Origin: Eopsaltria australis
Lineage: Eukaryota > Chordata > Aves > Passeriformes > Petroicidae
Reading direction: 5' to 3'
NCBI GenBank assembly: GCA_034509425.1
Contig: JAVTVJ010000132.1
Coordinates: 4,609,470-4,673,469, forward strand
DNA: 64,000 nucleotides
A program made the translations under genes and the position numbers. The notes beneath the pieces were generated by a model. That model saw only the letters and a program-made list of their open reading frames with translations. It had not been told where the DNA came from and did no database searches. Position 1 is the first letter of the stretch, and every line of letters starts with the position of its first letter. This document shows positions 37,099-49,660 of the stretch, piece after piece.

Positions 37099-40000
37099 AA
37101 TTTACTTTGTGTATTGTGAAACCAGAGTAGATACATAAATTTCAGAAAAGTTTATTCATATTTATGAAAGTATAAATGAAAGTGTTTTTCCCAGACTGAT
37201 GAAAGCCTTGGGAGACTGACTAGAAACTTAATGATGGTAGGATTGGGTCAACTGTGTGAAAAAATATTTTGCAATTCAGACACTTGTAATGGAAGAGGAA
37301 GGAGGTATAATAGATAAAAATAAATTGGATGGTTTCTGTGGCATGAGGAGGTACCAAATAAGATAGCTAGTGCATTCTGTTGATAAAAAAAGAACAGTCC
37401 TGCAGAAATGTCTTATTGAGATCAATGTGACCATTTTAATATCAGCGTTTTTGTGTACTTAGCACATTATAAATAATTGCATATGGTAATCATTGCTTCT
37501 ATGTGTACCTCAGTGCTGTAGTAGTGCCATCTAATGTTCTAATGAATCTTCAATATCTCCCAAGTCAGACTTTCAACAGCAACAAAAAAATGCTTCCAGG
37601 AATGATGAGGTTGGCCTTACTCCAGCTGATACTGTGGCTGCTACTCAAATAATCTCTTGTCTTTTATGGCAACATAATCAAGTTAAGAAAATCTGGACAA
37701 GATATTTGGAGTCAATCAAGTGCTTTATTTTACTTTAAAATGCTGAACAGGTGCAAGTGGGATACATTTAAAATGGTCATTAGGCAAAACTTGTTTTGAG
37801 GGAGGTGGAGCCAACATCTGTGCTTATTTTCACAGATACAAAAGAGCTGGCCTTCCAAGGAAATGTGAGCAGGATCCAAATGGATGAAGCAGCAGGACTG
37901 AATAAAGCATTCTGATTTAAGACTCTCTCTGCTTATACTAATTAGCATTTGAAAAAAAGCATGATCAATCTTTTTCTTCTCTGGGGGTAGAGAAGGAGGA
38001 GTCTGATTTAATTACTAAGGACATTAACTCCAAGCACCTACCTAATCAAATATTAACTATATTCAGAACAAGCAAATTATAATAGTTTTATAGTGATTTA
38101 AATGTTTCCCTCTATAGCTGCATGGATCTTTTAAACAGTGCTTTTTGTTTTTACTAAAAACCCTGGTCTTCGTTTATCCTTCAGATGTTCTGTGTTTTAA
38201 TGATAAGCTGATAGAACCCTCCTGCAATAGATATCTTTATTACATCACTTTATATTTTATAGCCTAGAAAATGAAAGAGAATTTTGTGTAACTGAAGTAG
38301 AAACAGGTGCTTAAATCATAATGTGACAGTTTATATCACCAATCAAATATGTAGAAGAAAGCTGATTTGTATTTTTGACTCTCTTATTGACTTTGAGAAT
38401 GAAATTTCATTTAATGTATTGCAATTGTGTTTTCTTATGACCTTCCTCATTTTGCAGTTTGAATGGTACCCTGTACTGAGTTTATCTGTCATTATTTTTT
38501 AAATTATTTATGTATTTGGCATTGGTTTTGGTGTATTGCTAACATCTATCCTCATGCTTCTGTCCTGACCCTGCTATGAATGGTGTAGTGATGTATGGTT
38601 AGATGAGAACAGGGGAGAGCCAAGAATAGATGGAATTACATTAATACTGGAAAGTCTGGTAAGGATCATGTCTGGCACTGCTTCTATTAGCGTGTTGTGT
38701 GCAATATAAAAGCACAGGCAATTATTTCTAGCTGATATGGTAGTGTTGCATGTTGTATTTCCATTCTGCAGAAATAGTAATCAAAAAGCCTTTTTGCTGT
38801 CCTTACTAGGCCAGCACAGGACAGTGGTTTATTTGGAACTTCCCAATCATAAAATCCATCCTTTTAGCATTCAGGAGACTATGTCCAATACAGTCCAAGA
38901 CTGTCAGTACTTCAAGTCACTCTGAAAATCAATCATAGTCTTGAAAAGGTGTCACAGTTGTCAAATTGTTCCTTCATGCTGCCAAGATTTTACTTGAACT
39001 GGACTTGTTGTCAGTAAGTTTTGTTCTAGGTTTAACACAGTATTCTAGTTTCGAGAGCATTTTTGGCTTGGTTCTTTAACACTGACATAAGTAAAAAATC
39101 CATTTCCAAGTGTTTTCATATTAGTAACTAATTCATATGGAGGACAATGTCAGAATTATTAAATTTTCTTTTTGTGCAACTTTTATACCTTAGAATCTTC
39201 ATAAAAATTTATGCCAATTCCCTTTCAGATTCAGTATACCCTCATTCTTCTTTATAGTTTTGGTAAAAGAGACACTTGTCTCTGAGAAAAATGCAGATTG
39301 TCACTGTTACAAATATGAGAGGAATTTCAGCAAAATTTTTCTTATTACAATTCTTTAGTCCACAAATGCATTTTTCAAGCAGCCAAAATAGCCCAGATAC
39401 AACATTTGGGAGGGGCTACAAAATTCATCTACTTGTATTTTGATAAGAAAAAAATATGTTGGAAGCTGTAATTTTAGAACTACCATTCATTATTTTTGGT
39501 TTTTAAACTCTAGAGGTACCAAATAAGACACTTTCCATTGTGGTAGGCAAATGAATTAAAGAATCTTAACATTCAAATAGGCAAAGGATATAAGGTAAGA
39601 AAATTAAATTTTATTCACCTCACATTATTAGAGAGGAACTGAGGGAAAAACTTGCGGGGTGATCTTTGTGTCACATTATACCTCCTCATGCTTTAGAAGC
39701 TATATTGACTTATATGCCAAGAGCAATCATTTCCTGTTCAAAGATATATGTGACATTTTGTGCATCTTTGCAGGCAGAACACAATGAAGACAAGAATAAA
39801 AACACATGCTTTATTTTTCTTTCTTGTTTTTTTGTTTTTTTTTTTTTTTCCATTTTAACCATAATCACAAGTTTTCTGATGAATGGTACAGCTTGGTAAT
39901 GAATTTAAAGCATCATATTCTCTGTGGTTTATTTCTTTATTTTTACAGGGTTTCCTGAGTTGCAATGGAATAAAATGGTGGCTACCCCAGCATGCAGATG

Positions 40001-40354
40001 TATCTGGATGCTCTGGATATTTGTGAGGAGCTGCAGATGTTTAAAAACGGTGAAAATCACACATAAACACAACCTGGAATAATTTTCCTTTCTTCCTGCT
40101 CAGTTCTTTGGGCACAGAATTGAGTCCTGGTTTTAGAAGGACAGAAGGAGGTTGTTTTTACTAGTTAAAAACCAGTACCATTGTCTTTATGCAAATATAA
40201 ATCTGTGTTCTTCATTCTGTGACTTCTCCCCAAACTAACTCTTTCTAAATCCTTTCCTTACTGGAGAGTGATCTTCTCCTCAGCTTTTGTGAGGTGGAAG
40301 GGTTGGCTAACCCCAGATTTTTTTGAGGGTTGAGTCCTCACATTCATCTAATTG
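37099..40354. other. Non-coding AT-rich DNA, no gene seen
   Basis: No recognised element or exon. A T-rich low-complexity stretch lies at about 39813-39850. Confidence 0.6.
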
Positions 40355-40782
40355 TTAGAAAAATGGACTGACAAGAACCTCAAGCAATTCAAATGGAAGT
40401 GCAAAGTCCTATAACTGGGGTGAAATAATCCTGGGCACCATTACATACTGGGAACAACCCAGTTAGAAAGCAGTTTTGCAAAACAATGACCTGGGGAGCC
40501 AGGCTCTTTCCATTGTTGCCCAGTGACAGGACCAGTGGCACTGGGCTCAGACCTAAGAACAGAAGCTGCTGTCTGAACATCAGGAAACACTTCATTATTG
40601 TGAGGGTAACCCAGCACTGGCAGAGGTTGCCCAGGAAGGTTGTGGAGTCTCCATCTTTGGAGATAAAAAACGTCTTGACATGGTCCCAGACAAACAGTAC
40701 TGTGTGGTCTTACTTGAAATGGGGTCTTGGACCAGATGACCTCCAGAGATCCCTGCCAATTTCATCCATGCTGTGATCATGC
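40355..40782 (+). mobile_element. CR1 LINE fragment with internal deletion
   Basis: Seen: two CR1 blocks joined directly. Block one (40358-40497) encodes a KWTDKNLKQFKWKCKVL-like segment and then a LESSFAK...DLG equivalent. Block two (40498-40782) encodes GARLFPLLPSDRTSGTGLR, the LNIRKHFIIVRVTQHWQRLP segment and VVESPSLEI. It ends in a decayed tail ATGCTGTGATCATG. In intact CR1 these blocks are separated by a few hundred bases covering the end of the RT region, so the middle is missing. Stops and frame changes also make it dead. Confidence 0.93.
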
Positions 40783-43700
40783 AATAGATGCCTCTGACTC
40801 CAATCTTGCAGAAAATAAAGGGGCTTGCTTGTTCATACATTTGTCAGTGCAGGCTTAGGACATCAGTATAAGGTCTCTTTTTAAATAATCAGATTTAAAA
40901 ATGTTAGTATTAGGACCAGTTTCTTGAAAACTGTTTCAATGTTGTGTTCTTATGAAGAATGCACAAGTCCCAGGAAAAGTCTGGCTGATGGTTAATCAAT
41001 TTAATTTGTATTTTTTTTCACTCAACCCATTATTCTTTGCAAGTAGAAGAATATATTTTCTGTTTCATTTAGTGCCTTTAAATCTGTCAATTTCCTCTTA
41101 TGAGATTGTTTTTTTCCTGAATAATAATTACTTATAAATAGAGTTTTTCACTGAAACTGGAAAAGCACCAGTCTAAATGGTCCTTTGAGTGTGTATTTAT
41201 GTACTGTAGACTAAACTGGATGTTTAAGAAGCCAATGTGCCACTACTCAGTCAAATGTAATTATCTCTGTTCAAAGTTAGTTTCACCCTCTCAGTTATAT
41301 ATGTATTTGTTTTCTCTGCTCATGTGATTGATTGCCCAGAAGAATGGACTTCTTTATCCACAGGCCACCTATGCTGCTTGTCTCTTTTTGACTTTTTTGC
41401 CTCCCTATCTAAACCCTGACCCAGTTAGATAACAACCAGCTGAAGTCCTCTCTTTAGACTTGCATACATTCATCACTGAAATGCACCAGTATAAGAGGAG
41501 ATTGTATATCTTCTACGTGATAGTGAGAATGCAACTTGATAGAAAGGAATGCAAACACGCTCTTACAGTTAATTTTTTCTGTACTTTGGCAATAGCACAA
41601 GGACTATCATTGACAGCCTGGTCTTTTGAAACCTTAATTTAGTAATTTGTCAATAAGAGTGTGCAGGATCTAACTGCTGATATTTCTCTTTGTTTCCTCA
41701 TGAGTTTCTGAATTATATGTAACACCATTAAAAACCTTTGAAGGTTTTATTTGCTAGGAAGAGTGAGTTAAGTGTGTGAAGTTATACTTGTGTCTACTGG
41801 GGAACATTTGTACAGTTGTATAAGGGTGTGTATATAAAAATATACACATATATCTGGATTTTCAGAAATGAAAGTGATTTTTATATTTTTGAATTTGTCA
41901 TTAAATAACTGAAATTGTCCTATTGAAGCCAGTTTTTATAAAGTGTTTCTACGGATTCTGGAAAAACAGAAAGACTTCAGAGCTACTTAGCAAAAGGTAG
42001 TCTGTTTGGAGGGTTTGAAGCACAGCTATAAAAGGATATACAGTCAGTTATACAAAGGAATTTTGGAATGTGACATTTAGTATCTTCACATATAACATTG
42101 AAACATCTAGACAGCTCATCATCTAGGTTGTTCTGAGACTAAAATGCAAATTTTTTCTCTAAATTCTTTACATATCTATACCATAGATCTAGCTATTGAT
42201 GTCAAAGGTAATTCAGCCAGCACTTGAAAACAGTGGAAGTGGCAAAGATATGCTTGAACTGCCCACATGTGTGCCAGGAAGTGACTGGAACCCTTCTCTT
42301 TTGAGACTTGCACTAGGATTTGCAGCCTGGAAAACCCTCTTTAATTACAGGCCTCTAACATCCTGACAAATGAAGTAGTCATCTTGAATGAAAAACTCCT
42401 GGCTCTAGTCCTTCTTCACAGCCAGAGATCCAGATCTCTACTTTATACTCTTGGACAATGGATTTGCAACTTTAACTTTTCCTACTAAGACTCTGTATAT
42501 GCGCAGAAAGCAATTCAAGAAACAGGAGTCAGAGTAAAAAAAAAGCAAGAGTAGAAGCAATTATAGAATTTTCTACTGTCAAACTCAGAAACAATCAACC
42601 AGTGTTCATATTATGGACCTGAGTTATTACTGCTAGACTCCATTGTTGCACCACTAGGATCCCATCATCCTACATGAGTTTTGAAAAACTTTTCTATTCT
42701 TCAATGGATAAGGCTGTAATTTAAAATTACTTTAGCCTTAGTGGAATAAGAATTATGAGGGCATTTCTATCTTTTTCTTATGAGGACTATGAACCTGATC
42801 TGGAAAGACACTTTTTTTCCCCTGTTAAATATAGACTGGTAGACATCAACTGGATGAGATCTTAATGAATACAGCACAAAGCAACTCTTCTGTTGCTTTT
42901 TCATTCAACTTTACAACTGCTAAAACAAAAGGCAAAATTGATGGAGCTGCGCAGAGTGGAAAGTGAACACATCACTGATTAGATGCTTGGTTTTGTAGTT
43001 AATAGCATTTAAATAATATAATGAATAGCTGTTTCTCATGAACCAGTTAGGACATACTGGTGTTCCTGAGGCTCAGTAGGCATGGATGCAGTATTTTTTG
43101 TGTGATTTTACAAAACAGTTTCTCTCTTGATCTTGTTTTTACAACAGTCATGCAATACCTGCATTTTTCCATAACAAATGTGAATTCTATGTCTTTAAAA
43201 CCAGGCCAATTACTACAGTCAGTGGACACTAATTTGCACATATCAATTATGGGAACAAAAAGTCACAACTAATGTGCCCACAAGTGTAAAGGCACTTTCA
43301 TGGAACTAAGTGTGTACAAACTGTGTTAAGACTTGAGTGAACATCAGCCTCAAGTACGGAACTGGGGGTGGTTTGGCATTCATGTGCAATGCATTTGCAC
43401 AAAACTTACCTCAACAAATAAGATTCATGAACCCAACCTCCAATATAGTGGGTGAGAATACGTCTAAGAAGGGCAGTTTAAATTATTTTTCCACACACTA
43501 AATACATATTTAAATGTTAGGAACAGAGCTGAAATATCTATACAAGGCAAAATAATTTTATTTATATTTAAACCTCTTAGATCTACAGTTTAGATGGCTT
43601 TGCATTTAGACTAGGTGTAATAAAGTTTATTTCCTCATACTACAGGTGGATAAAGGAATTCTAACAGTATAATTAAAGTATGGCAACAACTACGTTGCTA

Positions 43701-44419
43701 TCAGATTCTGATGGCTATCAAGAGAGAGAGGAAAATACAAAGAGTGGAAATTAATTCACACACTAATGAATTTTTTAATTAGTATTTAAAAACCCAAACT
43801 TCAGCAGTATATTTCCCTGTAGGGAACAGCATAGAATCATCCAGGTAATTAGACCAAGTGAAGATAATAAAACAAACTTATGGATATAATGTGATAAAAG
43901 ATGTTTGAAGGTCAATAGCAGCAATCAAAGCAAGGACAGAAATTCACCATATGAAGATAAGGTCTCAGTACCACTACGCTTTTCCCCTTCCATTTCCTAA
44001 GAATTCTACAAATGTTCTGAATTTAAGTTAAATAATTGAAAATCTAAATATATGGTGATTGGCATTTCAAATCAGTGTTCAAACTCATCTGGGCTTTCGC
44101 CATTATTTATAATTTTCTTCTTTTTATCATTGGTCAACAAAGAAAATTCTTCAAATACTCTGAACCATGCATTCTTTTGTTTCCCAATCATGATGTTTGT
44201 GTTGGCTTGTTGCCACCAAGTGTACGCTGCCCACCAGCATATGCCATCATCTGGTGGCATACTATGGCTGTGCTGTAAGTGAGGAAAATCAGAAAAAGTG
44301 AAATAGCCTTGAGATGTCTTTGCCTCTGTATCCCACTGATGACAGTTTGGGTAGTGCCTTTTCTTGTATCTTGGTGCTCTAAATGCATTTCTTGCTAGTC
44401 ATGTTGATCAGAAAAGGTA
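40783..44419. other. Non-coding AT-rich DNA, no gene seen
   Basis: No recognised repeat or exon. At 43830-43850 the string ATAGAATCATCCAGGTAA resembles the start of a minus-strand CR1 tail, but nothing after it extends the match. Confidence 0.6.
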
Positions 44420-45090
44420 GACAAAAGTGGGATAATCCTTGTTTCTATCCAGAGCCCTCCTGTTCCTGGCACAAGGAGTAGGTTGACTTTCAGCCTTTGA
44501 AGTGCAAACAGTAACTTATTGCCTCCCTGGAGCGAGACAAAAGCAAGGAAGGAGTGAGCCTCAGATTTTGTGCTGCCCTCAGCTCTCGGCTTAGCTTCCA
44601 GGCGTGCATTAAACCAAAATAAATTAGTCAGAATTAAATTTTTCTGACACAAAATTAACCTTTATTTTAAGAGCTTAAGGTTTTTAGGCCTAAGGCTCAT
44701 GTCCCTGGTTGCTTTGAATTTGGCCGTGTTAGATCGCATCCTGGTTTAGAGCAATGATAATGCGTTTATATAAAGGAGTTTTAGGGAAGCTCCAGGGGGC
44801 TACGGTGATAAAATGCAATGTGTTTACAGTACTGAAGCTACTCCTCAGTACACACATAGACTAAGAAAGGGTGAGACAGAAAGAAAAGATAACCAATAAA
44901 CGTTTATGGCTATGTAAAGCAAAGCCACGCTGTTGAATTGCAGCCCTCAAAGTCACCCAGGCCCCTGGTCCCAATCTGACAGTTCACTGCCTGTGAAACA
45001 ATCCCAAAGACAGTGAGTTATAGGATGAAAGGCCTTTGTCTTCAAACTGAAATATGTTATTGTACTGTGATCTCATCTGTGATATCCACA
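44420..45090. other. Balanced-composition patch, possible conserved non-coding DNA
   Basis: Less AT-rich and with more CpG than its neighbours (for example at 44533, 44587, 44602, 44724, 44735, 44762 and 44803). It has no transposon signature and no open frame with a recognisable domain. Such patches in repeat-poor intervals are often enhancers, but this is inference from composition only. Confidence 0.3.
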
Positions 45091-46715
45091 GCTTGTCCTG
45101 GTTTCAGAAGCAGACTGAGCAGAAAACTCCCCCACAAGCTAAAATGAAATGCACACTATTTTGGCTACCCCATCTGGGATTTTGACAAGATTTAAAGCAA
45201 ATGCTCCTCTCAAACTACTTGGACAATTCCTTTTCCCTAGAGAAACAGTTCTAGAACTGTCTTGTGAATTTTCTTGGCACCCAGCATTATTCTTGTCACA
45301 TATTCATTACGCCTTACATCAGTGCATTGTTTCATCCCAAGAATATTTGTAGTTGCCATCTGTCTAGAAAACATGGGTTGATGGCAGGATAGTGACCTCA
45401 GCTCCTAAGTCAATCACCGACAATTTAGGAAGAAAGTATGACACCCTTGATTTCCAAATACTGGAACTGTTTGTGCATAGTAATAAATGGTCTTCTAATA
45501 AATCTATCCAGAAGTATTTCTAGAGTACTTGGAATGTTATTACAAATAGGAGAATTTATTTTTCACATTTTATTAATTAGTATGTTTGGACAAATTTCCA
45601 GTTTTATTTCTTTCACTAAACTTTCTGTGCACATTGCAAGTAACTGTTACTTATTCATCTGAATACATACTTCATTCCTAAATCTGACCAGTCTTAACTA
45701 CCAAATAGAAACCTCTCTTTGCAATGAAAAAAAATCCCCTCTGACCTTCAATATGTCAGAAAACTAAGTTTAAATAGAGAAATGTAAACACTTTCTTACT
45801 AAAAACTTTTTTCTAGTGTTACAACTGTCAAAATTAAAAGTTAATTTAAATATAAGGGAATTCTGGTGCACTCAGTGTCACTTTTTACTTGAATGTATTT
45901 CTTTTCAGGCTTTAAAAGTTAGATCTAAGGTTCACAATGAAAGAAAAATGATCAATGCTTTCAATTTTTTTGTGATTAGGACTGGTCTCTATCAAGCTAT
46001 TCTTGATGTACTCGTCTGCAGCCACGTTGCATGCAAAGAAACCAAGCAAACAAGTATATATTAATATAAAAATATAATTTATTTGCTCCACTGTGTCAAT
46101 CTCCACTGTTTCCTCTTGACAGTGTTGCAGTTCTCTTGCAGATTATTCTATATTAATGTGAAACACATACTGTTAAGGAAGAGTGGGAAGGTTGCTTCTG
46201 AGGTGCTACTGTGATTTGGCACAAGCTGCTATAAAACTCAGGAATTCTCAGCACATGCCTCTCAGCCTGGAATAGACTTTTTAAAGCTTTCTGCAAAAAC
46301 CACAAAGCTTGGTTCTATTTTTATTCTGGATTTGGGAGAGTGTTAATTTGCCTTATAGCAAATTTAAAAGGACAACCTAGCTCAAATACTTAATTTGTGT
46401 TTGAAGCAAGTTATATCTGGAAAGAGAAACCAACAAATGCTTAAATCCTGTAATGCATTTGTAATGAATATTGTCTTCATGACATGAAAAGAACAAACAA
46501 AAAGGGAAAGCAAAATGAGTTGTAAAGACCACTTTTTGACAAGCTAGTTTCTAAAATCTGAATCCTAGTGGTGCCTTGAAACACCACACCATGTGAAGTA
46601 CCAGTCTGTGGTTTAGTCTGTGAGGCCAGGAGGTATCTCTGACTACCTATCTAAGGGAAATAGCTCTTCTGTGCCTTGTCTTCTGTGATAACTGTGTATC
46701 ATCAAAATATAAAAA
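45091..46715. other. Non-coding AT-rich DNA, no gene seen
   Basis: No recognised repeat. Short open frames (45149-45352, 45438-45662, 45816-46064) lack domains and splice context. Confidence 0.55.
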
Positions 46716-47080
46716 TGTGGAATATACGATGAATAAAAAAATCTGCAAACCCTCCAAAACACTGTGGTTGCTGCTGGACTCTAAGCTAGCAGCTTCTCAG
46801 TGGCTGAGGCTGACTCAACAGAGCACAGCTGTGGGACAGGAGGGACTTCCACCCTGGGTGATCCATGGTCAAGTCTGCTGTGGAGAAGTGTGTGGTTCCT
46901 GGGATGCAGAACAGCCTCCCTGTCTTTTTCACCTCTCTTTCCCTTTGTGTACTGAATGTGACCAGCTGGGGAGTGAACAGTCAGTTGCCTCTGTCCCAAA
47001 GGATAATAGGGCAGGAGCGTAGCATGATGCTGTCCAACCATGGCAGGAGACATATGTTTGGGATATGAAAAGAGTGGGCT
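46716..47080. other. GC-richer patch of unknown origin
   Basis: G and C content rises over about 350 bp. Three overlapping open frames on both strands (46717-47022, 46865-47068, minus 46781-47053) follow from the low AT content. None shows a recognisable domain, and I cannot match the patch to CR1 or to the LTR family. Confidence 0.4.
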
Positions 47081-49160
47081 GATAGAAAAAGCATCTTCCT
47101 GCTATGTGTCACTTAGCAGTTCTCTGTAGAGAGCAAAAGTAGCAGTTTTTTCAATGCATCTTGTATGGGAATAAATGAAAAGAGGCAGTGGCTGAAGCCT
47201 GAGGTGGATGTCTGTCCATAATTAAAAACCATTACAGATCACTCCATATGTTTATTATAATTCTCCTCCATTGATATTAAATAAAGGCATAAAGAAGGTG
47301 AAGTTAATCCTGTAATTGCAGCATACTTTCTATAATAGCAGTGTATATTTCCTGCTAAAAATTCCAAGTATATTTTATTGACCAAGGCCTCATTGCTGTA
47401 AAATACACTTGGCAAATAAAAGTTCCTATTTTTTGGAGACAGATTCAGTCTTTACCCCTGTGGAAGCTGTTTCTTATGTCCTTGAAGTCACCCACTGGTG
47501 GAAAGTAGCCTAAAGTATGGTATCATTAACCTACAACAGGCTGGGAAATTACAGGCAAAATTTAGGAGCATAAAATGAAATTACTCATGTTACACTGGTC
47601 CAGGGTTAACTGTATGCTTAATTACATAAGTGTTGCGTAATCACCACTAAATTCTGCATTTCAAAAGATTTCTTTACATATTCACAAAATATTCCATGTG
47701 TTTTGCTACTGCTTAAAACGTGTTTTGATGTCAGGTATCAATATGTCTACCTTACAGATTGGCTTAAACTGTACAACTATCAAAGCACTCCCATATCAAG
47801 TCACTTTAGCACTTCACTTAACTGAACTGCATTGGCGAAGTATTATTTAAGACTTTAATAGTAATAATGGTTCTTTTAGGAAATGCTATTAAGAATGGAA
47901 GTTGTCTTAAATCATGTTAACTGTCACTGAATAATAGTAACCCATCGGTGAGTAATAGCAGCAATAAATACAGTAAAATTATTTTAAAGGCATAAGGTAA
48001 GGTCTTCGTTTTATCTTTTGTAATAGTCACAGTATTCATGAATTAAATAAGATACGCATTCCTGGTGTTTGCAGGATTTCCCTTAAGATGACGGCTCATT
48101 GTATTTTGTGAATGGGCTGTCAGTGAGCCATTGGCAAAAAAAATCAAAGTCAAAGCACTATTAATGCAACTAACCCATTGAAATTATTATACTAAAATAG
48201 TGGTATTCCATAATGTTTTTATGGGTTTAATCAGTTATGTAATGTACTGTGGATTCTTACTTACCACAGGAACTTAGATAATGTTGAACTATTTGGGCAT
48301 AATAATAAATCTTCTAAAAGAAAGCAGACTATGAAAAAAACCCTCTCTCTTAAAAAGTGCATTTGCTTCCTTCAGGTATGACTCTTTCATTTTCCCCCTA
48401 CTTTTTAAATTTCTGTGTAGAAGACTTCTTTTTATTATTGGACATAACATGGTTTTATTAGATAGTTTATTGCCAATTAATCAGTTCAAGTGCTAGAGAA
48501 GTTGCATATTTCTGCCAAGATGCCTATTTCTATATTCAGTCTGTACTTTATAGTTCCCTTAAATTGTTAGTGTCTTTTAAAAAAATCACTAGTTACTGGA
48601 TAATGAGAAAATATAAAGCCAATTATATGATCTGATGAAGGTAGAATTAGTTTGGGAGGGATTTTAAATTAATTTAAAACACTTGTTTAGAAAAGTAATA
48701 GCGTTTTACCTTTCTCTGAAGGACCTGTACCTGATATTACTGTCTTATACATAAATACAAATATTACATGAAAGCCCACTGTATGCTCTCTGTCACATGA
48801 TGGAATTAGTGGTGGGATTCACAGTTGCAGCCAGCAGATGTCAGCCAATTGTCTTTCTCTGAACCGGTGTTTTTTTACCTAGAGTGCTGGAATCCATCCG
48901 GGTGTAGTAGTCATCTAAAAGACACTGCAGGCCTAGTCTATCATTCAATCATTTTCAGTCAATGAAAACCTGCCAAAATTTTAATAAAGTATAATCCTTT
49001 CTTTGTACAGACAGCTATTTCTTACCATCCTCCACGTTCAAAATCTTCTGAGGTGAAACTTTGTACCAGACAAATGCTGCGTGTTCTCTACATTTTATGA
49101 CTTTCTGCAAAATCTGTAGAAAGACCCATTCAGATTTAGATGAAATATCAACCAAGGGGG
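47081..49160. other. Non-coding DNA, no gene seen
   Basis: Unique-looking. The part from about 47690 to 48310 has scattered CpG and few homopolymer runs, which would suit conserved non-coding DNA, but I have no direct evidence of conservation. Confidence 0.45.
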
Positions 49161-49660
49161 ATGCCCTTTGCCAAAATACAAGACAACATTGGAAGAGGGG
49201 TGGAATCTTTATCACTTGAATATAATCCTTTGGGCATCCACCACCGCAGCTAAAGTCAAGCAACCAGAGCTGATGTCGTGCCTTGGCCTCAGCTTTGCTG
49301 TTTTACTTGCCAGCTTCTCCTGTCATGCTGCTGTTGAGTTCAAACATATGTAACAAACCAAGAAACCGAGCCAACAAAGCAGTAATACTTTGGGCAACCT
49401 CATTTGTTGCCCACTACCAGGTTCCGCAGCAGCTCCTTTGGGAGGAGCTGATAAAGCCCTCTCCTTTGGGGGCTCCTTTGGGAGGCAAGGCCACCTGAAG
49501 AGCTGCAAATGGTCTAGAGGATGCTGCTACTGTAAATAACACAGATTTGTAACACCCTGAGCATACCCTGACTTCGCCCATTCCTGGCTGACAAAAACCT
49601 GACTGTATTTAGGGCTGCAGCACTAGAAGGAATAGCAGGTGCCCTCTAAGAGACATTTAG
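49161..49660. other. GC-richer patch with short tandem motif and hairpin
   Basis: The decamer CTCCTTTGGG occurs three times, at 49433, 49461 and 49473. Just upstream, 49391-49398 pairs perfectly with 49406-49413 (8-bp GC-rich stem, 7-base loop). Open frames on both strands have no known domain. It might be an unrecognised old repeat. Confidence 0.45.

Noticed and set aside
43830..43865. Possible minus-strand CR1 tail (ATAGAATCATCCAGGTAA)
   Set aside because: Only about 18 bases resemble the CR1 end, and the following sequence does not continue the match.
45094..45110. GTCCTGGTTTCAG, like the start of a bird LTR
   Set aside because: No further similarity after the first dozen bases, so most likely chance.
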